Assembly (NCBI GenBank): GCA_022448265.1
Contig: JAKVCC010000006.1
Coordinates: 1 to 64,000 of the forward strand
Origin: Pirellulales bacterium
GTDB taxonomy: Bacteria; Planctomycetota; Planctomycetia; Pirellulales; Lacipirellulaceae
Length of the DNA: 64,000 nt
Direction of reading: 5' to 3'
Position 1 is the stretch's first letter, and the number at the start of each line of letters is the position of its first letter. Both the position numbers and the translations under genes were made by a program. Below the pieces are notes generated by a model. That model saw only the letters and a program-made list of their open reading frames with translations. It was not told the origin of the DNA and ran no database searches. Below are positions 27,302-34,131 of the stretch, in pieces.

Positions 27302-30076
27302 TTAACGTATTTCGAACGAATAGACTCCGCTTCCCACGCTGACGATAATTGCATCTCCGTTGTCGGCCACCCCCGTGATGCCGGCGACACCGGACTGAAA
27401 GGCGCCATCCTTCCACACGGGCTTGCCACCCTCGGCAACGGTTGCATTATTGGGCCCATTCTTCGGGAGGTAGATTCTGGCAGTGCTATTGCCGGGGATC
27501 GCTACCTCCATCGCGAAGCGGTTTTCGCTTTTTTTCCACGCGCTCTGTACCACGCCGCGGATCGTTCGCACCGAACCCTTGGCCCACGTCAAATCGCCCG
27601 CCGGCTGAGGCTTGATGACTATTTTCTCAAAGCCGGTGCTGCCAGCGTCCCGGTCGATACCGGCAATCGCCCGGAAAAACCACTCGCTTACCGAGCCGAG
27701 GAAGGGGTGGTTGTGTGAAATCTGCTTCGCGCCATTCCAAAATTCCCAGACGGTCGTAGCATCCTTTTCTACCATATATCCCCACGATGGCATGGTTGTT
27801 TGCGTCGCCAGCCGGTAGGCCACCTCGCTCTGCCCATGCATTCTCAAGGCCTGCATGACGTAGCGTGTGCCCTGCGGACCGGTTGTGAGATGAAAATCAT
27901 TTTCCTTGATGTCGTTAACCAGGGATTCAACCACCCGTTCCGCATGCCCATGCGGCACGATTCCAAGGTGGAGGGCAAATGCGTTGGCGGCCTGTCCGCC
28001 GCTGGCATAGCTTGCTGTATTTGCGTTAAAAAATTTGTTGTTCAGCGCGCCGGCGATATGACTGGACAGGTGCGTGTAGTATTCCGCGTCGTCGCGCTTG
28101 CCCAGCGCAACTGCCATTTTTGACATAAAGTGGGCAGCCCTATAGAAGTTGCATGTCGCGAGCATATCCTTGTGCTGGTCATCGACAACCGGCGAGCCCC
28201 AGTCGGCATACCCACCTTCATTGGGCCAAATGTAGCCTTGGCTACGGTCCAATATAAACTGCACTGATTTTTTTAGTCCTTCATACTGCTCTTCGATTAC
28301 CCGCGTATCGCCGTAGTACTCGTACACTGCCATGGCAATTTTAGTGTACACATCGTGCCAGCCCGCATGGCCATGTCCGCCCCAGCCTGTGTAGGGAATG
28401 TTGTCGGGAATGGCGCCGTCTTCTCTTTGGTTGTCTTGCATGTCGTTGAGCCACTTGGCATAAAAACGGCTCATGCCAAAATTGTAGATGCACGAATCGG
28501 CCATCACCTGCGCATCGCCGCCCCACCCACTCCGCTCGGCACGCTGGCAGCAGTCGGTGGGGATGCTCTGAATATTACTTCTGATTCCCCACGTGATGTT
28601 TTTCTGAATGCGGTTGAGCAATTTGTTGGAGCAATTGAATTCGCCGGCTCGCGGGACGGCCGACTGTACAACACGTCCTTCGATCGCATCGAGAGTCGGC
28701 TCGCCTGGGTAATTGGTGACCTCGACATAGCGAAATCCATGCGAGATAAACTGCGGTTCCCAAATCTCAACTCCCTCGCCCCGCAACACGTAGATGTCGG
28801 TCTGGATGTTGCCGTAGCCAATGGTGTTGGAAAAGTCGACGTTTCCTTTTTCATCCAGAAACTCAGCAAACCGGAGCCTAACAACGGTGCCGGCTGGCCC
28901 CTGAACTTTAAGCCGCGCCCATCCAGCAAAATTTTGCCCCAGATCAAATACGTAGACACCGTTTTTGGGCTCGGTTCGCTCAACCGCCTTGATGGTTTCG
29001 GTAACCTTGATGGGCTCGCACTGATGAGAAACGATTTTCCCCTGGTAGGGATCTTTCTTGATTTCGACCGGGTTCCAGGCACCGTCATCGAATTCAGGTT
29101 TGTTCCAGCCTGGAAGCTCTCTGCGGGCATCGTAGATTTCGCCCCACATATAGTTGTCGATCAGCCGCGGGCCGGCGATGCATTTCCACGAAGTATCAGT
29201 GACCACCCATTCGCTGGTGCCATCGGCATAGGTGATATTCAACTGCAAGAGCATTTGGCGCGCGCCGGACTCGGGATAATGGCTTCGCAAGGCAACCCCG
29301 TGTCCAATCGTGTAGCCCAGGGCGTTTTTCCCCTGCTGAAGTTCCTGAGTGACGTCAAATGCCTGGTACTGGATGCGTTTCTTGTAGATAGTGAAGTCGG
29401 GCGCCAGGACGGAATCGCCGATGGTCTTGCCATTGATATGAAACAAATAGCTACCCGCGCCGGTGACAAAGGCGCGGGCACGCTTGATTTCTTTTTCTAT
29501 CTCAAACTCTTTTCGGAACAGATTTGGCGCGACCGCTTCCGGATCCGGCAGCAGGGTTGTGCCTGTGAATTCTTCTGAAAAAGTTCGGGTGGTCCCTGGA
29601 ACTCCATCATAGCCTTTTGGTTGGATCCATTGGCCGGTCCAATCTTCGGGCCGGAGAAGGCCCATCTCCCACCAGGCAGAATCGCTGTAGGACGATGCCA
29701 CATTGCTTTGATCCCAGATGCGCAATTTCCAGTGGTATTGCGCAGCCGACGCTAGTGGCTTGCCTGCGTACGGGACCAGGGTGGATTGATTCGACGCGAC
29801 CTGGCCGCTGTCCCACATGTCAGCGTTGCCCTCATCCAGATTAGCCCGGCTGCTGGCAACCAAGATTTGATAGGCGCGCTGCGCGGCCCCGCGGCTGCCC
29901 CCCGCCAGTACCCAGGAAAACCGTGGCTCGAGGGTGTCGATACCGAGTGGGTTTTTTTGGTACTCGCAACGCAGCTGTTCGAGCATCGGTGGTTCGTGTG
30001 GGGCGGCACTGCCGGCAGGGCTTCGCAAGAAGATAACGGTGATAACAAGAGCACCAAAGGTTGCAGTTCTTGCCAT
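27302..30076 (-). CDS. GH78 alpha-L-rhamnosidase, secreted
   Basis: This 924-residue enzyme would remove terminal rhamnose from plant or algal polysaccharides or glycosides. MARTATFGALVITVIFLRSPAGSAA is a signal peptide. The layout is an Ig/fibronectin-like N-domain (LRCEYQKNPLGIDTLEPRFSW), an N-terminal beta-domain (GQWIQPKGYDGVPG...), the concanavalin-like domain (VFDLGQNFAGWARLKV) and the six-hairpin catalytic barrel. The catalytic motif is DCCQRAERSGWGGDAQ (about residues 507-522; DCPQRDER-GW-GDAQ in the family), with one unusual Cys for Pro. The barrel ends with TTVWEFWNGAKQISHNHPFLGSV. It is isolated on the minus strand, opposite the broken transglutaminase gene. Confidence 0.93.
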   Translation of the reverse strand: MARTATFGALVITVIFLRSPAGSAAPHEPPMLEQLRCEYQKNPLGIDTLEPRFSWVLAGGSRGAAQRAYQILVASSRANLDEGNADMWDSGQVASNQSTLVPYAGKPLASAAQYHWKLRIWDQSNVASSYSDSAWWEMGLLRPEDWTGQWIQPKGYDGVPGTTRTFSEEFTGTTLLPDPEAVAPNLFRKEFEIEKEIKRARAFVTGAGSYLFHINGKTIGDSVLAPDFTIYKKRIQYQAFDVTQELQQGKNALGYTIGHGVALRSHYPESGARQMLLQLNITYADGTSEWVVTDTSWKCIAGPRLIDNYMWGEIYDARRELPGWNKPEFDDGAWNPVEIKKDPYQGKIVSHQCEPIKVTETIKAVERTEPKNGVYVFDLGQNFAGWARLKVQGPAGTVVRLRFAEFLDEKGNVDFSNTIGYGNIQTDIYVLRGEGVEIWEPQFISHGFRYVEVTNYPGEPTLDAIEGRVVQSAVPRAGEFNCSNKLLNRIQKNITWGIRSNIQSIPTDCCQRAERSGWGGDAQVMADSCIYNFGMSRFYAKWLNDMQDNQREDGAIPDNIPYTGWGGHGHAGWHDVYTKIAMAVYEYYGDTRVIEEQYEGLKKSVQFILDRSQGYIWPNEGGYADWGSPVVDDQHKDMLATCNFYRAAHFMSKMAVALGKRDDAEYYTHLSSHIAGALNNKFFNANTASYASGGQAANAFALHLGIVPHGHAERVVESLVNDIKENDFHLTTGPQGTRYVMQALRMHGQSEVAYRLATQTTMPSWGYMVEKDATTVWEFWNGAKQISHNHPFLGSVSEWFFRAIAGIDRDAGSTGFEKIVIKPQPAGDLTWAKGSVRTIRGVVQSAWKKSENRFAMEVAIPGNSTARIYLPKNGPNNATVAEGGKPVWKDGAFQSGVAGITGVADNGDAIIVSVGSGVYSFEIR

Positions 30077-30339
30077 TTTAAAAACCCCTGTCGTTTTATG
30101 GTTCAGATAGGTATGCGGTATGCAAACAACTTCCCCACGGACTCAATTATTGCACAACGGCGACTTCAACGAAGACCGACCGACGATCAGAGCCAAATGG
30201 TTAGCTGCCGAGGTCCTGCGATGCTAACACATGGCCGATGGGAGTACCATTGAATCCGCCGCGCAAGAAACGGTCGTTTCGAGTGTTCCGAAATGACTAT
30301 CGACGCAAGGCTCCTGGTAACGTGGCGGCTGCACTCTAT

Positions 30340-30459
30340 CTATGCTTTGGCCTTCTTAGGTTTGCAAAGTTGTTTTTTCTTGCTTGAAATGGCACCGCAG
30401 GACTTGCACCGATAGAATCCAACTTGCAACTGGATTCGAGGTTTCTTTTTCTGACACAT
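30340..30459 (-). CDS. 39-residue Cys-rich mini-protein
   Basis: A very short frame reads MCQKKKPRIQLQVGFYRC and continues KSCGAISSKKKQLCKPKKAKA. It has four Cys, three of them in an RCKSC...LC pattern resembling half of a zinc ribbon, and is strongly basic. The ATG has GGAGG 10 bases upstream. It lies 32 bases downstream of the hemP gene on the same strand, suggesting a shared transcript. I know of no function. The pattern FYRCKSCGA is regular enough to argue for a real gene. Confidence 0.6.
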   Translation of the reverse strand: MCQKKKPRIQLQVGFYRCKSCGAISSKKKQLCKPKKAKA

Positions 30460-30491
30460 TGAGTTGAAGCCTCCAAAGCTGTCCGCAGTAT

Positions 30492-30797
30492 CTATTTCTG
30501 TAAAATCAGCTTGTTGTTTTTAGTGATCGAGAGGCGGTACTGCTCGCCAGCGTGATTTATCACTAGGAGTTTCGTTCCGTCGAACAGTTTCTCTGAACAG
30601 ATGATTTTTGGTGGACTGACACCCTTGGGGGCACACGAATGCTTGGATTCGGAGTTCCCTAGGCCCTGACCGGGCGAGACGGGTATTTCTGGAAGGTCTT
30701 CCACAGAAGTCGATTTTTTGGTTTTTTGGCAGTCGGGCCTTGTGGCACAAACTAATTGCAGTATCATATTGCTACTGAGACTTAGTTTCAAGTACAT
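30492..30797 (-). CDS. hemP: HemP-family hemin uptake-like protein
   Basis: The C-terminal 35 residues (SEKLFDGTKLLVINHAGEQ followed by YRLSITKNNKLILQK) match the small HemP family: a Ser-rich entry strand, IxHxGxxYxL and a final KLIL-K. In other bacteria hemP is a Fur-controlled gene linked to heme uptake. The N-terminal about 65 residues are extra and polar, with a weak hydrophobic start (LSLSSNMILQLVC). The start is uncertain: ATGs at 30797 and 30767 lack a clear ribosome site. No heme receptor or TonB gene is adjacent, so the uptake role here is inferred only from the family. Confidence 0.65.
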   Translation of the reverse strand: MYLKLSLSSNMILQLVCATRPDCQKTKKSTSVEDLPEIPVSPGQGLGNSESKHSCAPKGVSPPKIICSEKLFDGTKLLVINHAGEQYRLSITKNNKLILQK

Positions 30798-31071
30798 TCT
30801 AGCCAGCCGTGGCCACTTTTGGTCGATTGCCAGCCAACGATATGTGCACTAGCCCATTTGGGTTGGATTAACGTTGTCCTGGAATCGAACTGAAAGGAGG
30901 CCGGTTTACGGTGATTTTCTTTATCGCCACCCGTGTAATTCTGAAGGCTTAATAGTTCGTCGTAGCACCTTTTGGCTGCAGTAGCTGAAACAAGCTTGCC
31001 TTCACTTTTTGTTTACCTTTGTTCCACCCCTCGAATCGGTGCGTGGAATTCAATCTGGAGAATCGGATCTA

Positions 31072-31776
31072 ATGAACGTTGTAGGTTATATTTCAAAAAT
31101 TTCATTCTGCTTCTCGTTGCTTGGGGTCTTTACGACCGTCCATGCAGCTACAACACCTTTTACCGAGGATTTCAGTGCTGATGTAGCAGACTGGGGAGAT
31201 GCAGGTTCGCTTCCACTGACTTTTGTTGGAGCAGGTGGGCCTGACGGTAGCAGCTATGCAAGTACCGATTTTGCGTTTTCCTCAGGTGGCGGTTCCGGTG
31301 GTAGTTCTGCAGTGTTGTTTCGAGGACATGATGAGTTCGGAAGTAGTGGCTCCAGTGGCGGGGCTTTTGAAGGAAATTGGATCTCGGATGGTGTTGAAAA
31401 AGTGAAAGCTTTTGTGCGTCACAACGCTCCATCGCCGTTGTCTTATTTTGCCCGTGGAAGCGGTCCGTTTAACTTTCCTGGTGCTGTAGCCGTTGCATTT
31501 GCTCCGGTCATGCCGAACGTATGGACAGAACTTACATTTGATGTTACCGCATCTAGCTTCCAACTTGTGTCCTATGAAGGAAGCGATCATGGCACAGTGT
31601 TTTCGAATGTTGGTCATGTGCAGTTAGGGGTGAGTATTCCCGAGGGATTCGATGCCAATCCATCATCTTTTACATTTGATCTCGATAAAGTGTCGATCGT
31701 TCCAGAACCAACGACCGCCCTATTAGCAGGCTTGGCGTTATCCATGTGCTGTGTTCGAGGTCGAAGGAGAGTGTGA
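31072..31776 (+). CDS. PEP-CTERM sorted exported protein
   Basis: This 234-residue protein has a signal sequence (SKISFCFSLLGVFTTVHAA), a Gly/Ser-rich body with beta-type sequence (FTEDFSADVADWGDAGSLP, a DFSSGGG loop) and the PEP-CTERM tail VPEPTTALLAGLALSMCCV followed by a basic stop-transfer (RGRRRV). Such tails are cleaved and re-anchored by exosortase. The body resembles the frequent PEP-CTERM proteins of unknown function. The ATG at 31072 follows a GGAGA site about 11 bases upstream and removes a non-signal N-terminal extension. It is the first gene of a plus-strand run to 37104. Confidence 0.78.
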   Translation: MNVVGYISKISFCFSLLGVFTTVHAATTPFTEDFSADVADWGDAGSLPLTFVGAGGPDGSSYASTDFAFSSGGGSGGSSAVLFRGHDEFGSSGSSGGAFEGNWISDGVEKVKAFVRHNAPSPLSYFARGSGPFNFPGAVAVAFAPVMPNVWTELTFDVTASSFQLVSYEGSDHGTVFSNVGHVQLGVSIPEGFDANPSSFTFDLDKVSIVPEPTTALLAGLALSMCCVRGRRRV

Positions 31777-31800
31777 GAGAAGTTGAGCTATTGATTTAAG

Positions 31801-31829
31801 CCGTTGAGCCACGATGCGTGGCTCAACGG
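31801..31829 (+). terminator. stem-loop after the first PEP-CTERM gene
   Basis: A perfect 13-bp stem CCGTTGAGCCACG / CGTGGCTCAACGG with a 3-base loop (ATG), 25 bases after the stop codon and followed by TTATT. The T-tract is short, so it may be a partial or bidirectional terminator, or an mRNA-stabilising hairpin. Confidence 0.6.
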
Positions 31830-31892
31830 TTATTCACATCTGCCTCATTCAATATAGAGATTAGGTAGCAGAATAATTCGCTCCGAAATAGT

Positions 31893-33134
31893 ATGGGGTT
31901 TGCCGTGTTTTATTCTCTCAACGTCGGTCGCCGACCGCATTGGCTAGCAGTTGTCGTGTGCCTGCTGTTTAATACACAGTTGCATGCAACGCAGTTTAGC
32001 TGGTTGCAACCCGATCTCGATTGGCTGTCCTATGTAAACGCTATTGGGGCTGGTAATCGCGCCTTTGGACCAAGCTGGATCGGTGGATTGGAACTAGATG
32101 GGCAAACAAATGAATTTGTCCCAAAAGGCAAGGAATCGCCATCAAGGCTTGGAATGCCGTTGGTTGCCTTCGATACATCAAGTGATGTGGTTGCTGGATT
32201 GCCCCCCAGTCAATATCAAATAAATTCAGTTACGCTCACTATGACAATGGCCAGTGCAACATTTCCGAGCGAGTTTATTTTTTATGATGATACGCCGGAT
32301 ACGCAGGCAGAGGTCCTCGCTGACATTCAAAGTGGTAGTTTTGATTCGCAGCGTCCTATGGAGCTTTACGGAGTTGGCTTTCGAGAGGGGTACATAGGCT
32401 TCGAATTTGCAGTGCCAGCAAGTGACTCCGCTTTACTGGACGAAAGCACGCAAATTTATGGGGCGAGTGACGGCGGTTATCTTGCCTATCCAATTTCTAG
32501 CGACGCAACAGGTCAACCACTCGATGTGTCCAATAGCATCACGGGTGGATTCAGTGAAACCGCTCCTGCGAATACGACGGCACCATTTGATCCCGTGCCT
32601 TGGTCTATAGGGACCACGAGCCTTTCCGTTGCCGCTGCAATCCCAGACGATACGACATTCACGTTCGACGTGAATCTCGCTGAACCGGGCGTATTGGATT
32701 ACGTGCAACAAGGACTTGCCAATGGCGAAATGGGCTTCTTTGTCTCCTCGTTAACTTTAGCCGCTCAGCCTGGCTTAGGAATCTTTCCCTATCCCCAGTG
32801 GTACTTGAAGGAGTCCGGTGGGGGAGCTGTCAACGGAATTCCGCCTACGCTTGAAATTGACGTCACCATACCCGGAGACTTCGACGAAGACGGTGATGTT
32901 GACAGTTTCGACCTCGCAGAGTGGCAGCTGCGCTACGGGGTCGATAGTGGTGCCGATGCAGATAGCGACAACGATTCGGATGGAGAAGATTTCTTGATCT
33001 GGCAAAAAAACTATACGGGGTCCGGGGCATTAGCGGTAACAGTGGTTGTTCCCGAACCAGCATCGATGGTTTTATTGTTAGCATTCTCCATTATTTCTGT
33101 CCGACCAAGCTTTCTGCGAGAGTATCGCCAGTAG
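31893..33134 (+). CDS. dockerin-like, PEP-CTERM exported protein
   Basis: This 413-residue protein begins with a signal (HWLAVVVCLLFNTQLHA), has a body of unknown fold (beta-rich; repeated TFPSEFIFYDDTPDT, VTLTMTMASATF) and ends with a two-motif calcium-binding dockerin (GDFDEDGDVDSFDLAEWQ and DSDNDSDGEDFLIWQKNY) and a PEP-CTERM-like tail (VVPEPASMVLLLAF). The dockerin would mediate docking to a surface scaffold or act as a calcium module. It is followed by the pseudopilin gene with an intergenic space of only 12 bases, so the two are probably co-transcribed. Confidence 0.75.
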   Translation: MGFAVFYSLNVGRRPHWLAVVVCLLFNTQLHATQFSWLQPDLDWLSYVNAIGAGNRAFGPSWIGGLELDGQTNEFVPKGKESPSRLGMPLVAFDTSSDVVAGLPPSQYQINSVTLTMTMASATFPSEFIFYDDTPDTQAEVLADIQSGSFDSQRPMELYGVGFREGYIGFEFAVPASDSALLDESTQIYGASDGGYLAYPISSDATGQPLDVSNSITGGFSETAPANTTAPFDPVPWSIGTTSLSVAAAIPDDTTFTFDVNLAEPGVLDYVQQGLANGEMGFFVSSLTLAAQPGLGIFPYPQWYLKESGGGAVNGIPPTLEIDVTIPGDFDEDGDVDSFDLAEWQLRYGVDSGADADSDNDSDGEDFLIWQKNYTGSGALAVTVVVPEPASMVLLLAFSIISVRPSFLREYRQ

Positions 33135-33146
33135 AGGGCATAAGAA

Positions 33147-34058
33147 ATAAATTCTTCTTGCATTCGTTCGTCTCGTGCTCATCAACCGGGGTTTACCCTG
33201 GTAGAACTGTTGGTCGTCATAGCGATTGTCGGCGTGCTAATCGCTCTGCTCTTGCCCGCGGTTCAGGCGGCCAGAGAAGCAGCCAGACGCGTCAGTTGCC
33301 AAAACAACCTCAAGCAGATCGGGTTGGGCGTCCTGAACTACGAACAGACCCACGGACATCTGCCGCCACCTAAGCTGGGGGACACCACGTTCAGCAACCA
33401 AGGAGGATTCTTCGTCCTGTTGTTGCCGTATATGGAGCAAGCGTTGGCGTTCGATCAAATCGATCCTTCAAAACCAGTTGATGATTCGCAGAACATTCCC
33501 GTTGTTACTACAGCTATTGACATCTATTTGTGTCCCTCTATGGGCTTGCCGCAAGAGGCACGCGATCCTGATTGCGGTCCACCGCTGGCTCCTGGCAGCT
33601 ATATTACTTCGACACGCACAACCTACTTTGGCTTCGGAAAGCTTGACGGGGCCTTTGCCAATCCGCCGGCAGATGGTAATTACAACCTTGGGATTCGTCA
33701 AATCACAGACGGAATGACGCAGACTTTGCTTGTCGGAGAGATTAGCTACATTCATGAGGGAAAGGTTGCTCCTAATTGTACTGGGAGTATTTCATCGCCA
33801 GGCTCGGGTGACTATGCTTGGGCAGATGGTTACTGGGCCCTTTCATGGGGGCACATGGCTGCTCAGTTTCCCGGCCTTTACAACAATCCTCTCGACTACC
33901 AAACACCTCACAGTTCCAGAGTATTTCGTAGCGATCATCCTCAAGGTGTGCAGTTTGTGATGCTCGACGGGTCAGCTCATTTCTTGCATGACAGCTTAGA
34001 CAAAGAGATTCGCCGTGCCTTAGTTACCCGAGCAGGTGCCGAAATTCAGAAGTTCTAG
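33147..34058 (+). CDS. DUF1559 type-II-pseudopilin-like protein
   Basis: The family is the abundant planctomycete DUF1559 group. The prepilin signal GFTLVELLVVIAIVGVLIALLLP is followed by AVQAAREAARRVSCQNNLKQIGLGVLNYE, then beta-rich sequence ending HFLHDSLDKEIRRALVTRAG. The gene lacks an ATG, GTG or TTG in frame between the stop at 33141 and the prepilin helix, apart from a TTG inside it at 33210. The best start is ATA at 33147 with a GAGGG ribosome site 8 bases upstream, or ATT at 33162. Starting there gives a normal basic leader (NSSCIRSSRAHQP). It is about 303 residues long. Role: probably pilus-like or scaffold; unproven. Confidence 0.85.
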   Translation: MNSSCIRSSRAHQPGFTLVELLVVIAIVGVLIALLLPAVQAAREAARRVSCQNNLKQIGLGVLNYEQTHGHLPPPKLGDTTFSNQGGFFVLLLPYMEQALAFDQIDPSKPVDDSQNIPVVTTAIDIYLCPSMGLPQEARDPDCGPPLAPGSYITSTRTTYFGFGKLDGAFANPPADGNYNLGIRQITDGMTQTLLVGEISYIHEGKVAPNCTGSISSPGSGDYAWADGYWALSWGHMAAQFPGLYNNPLDYQTPHSSRVFRSDHPQGVQFVMLDGSAHFLHDSLDKEIRRALVTRAGAEIQKF

Positions 34059-34131
34059 TGCATTTCATGTGTGAAATGACTGGATGGTGATCGGCCGCGA
34101 TTTACTAGTACAAAGTAAAAGGACTATAGAA

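Noticed and set aside
28355-29578. 407-residue plus-strand frame
   Set aside because: Exactly antisense to the GH78 rhamnosidase, whose motifs are clear; it is a shadow frame.
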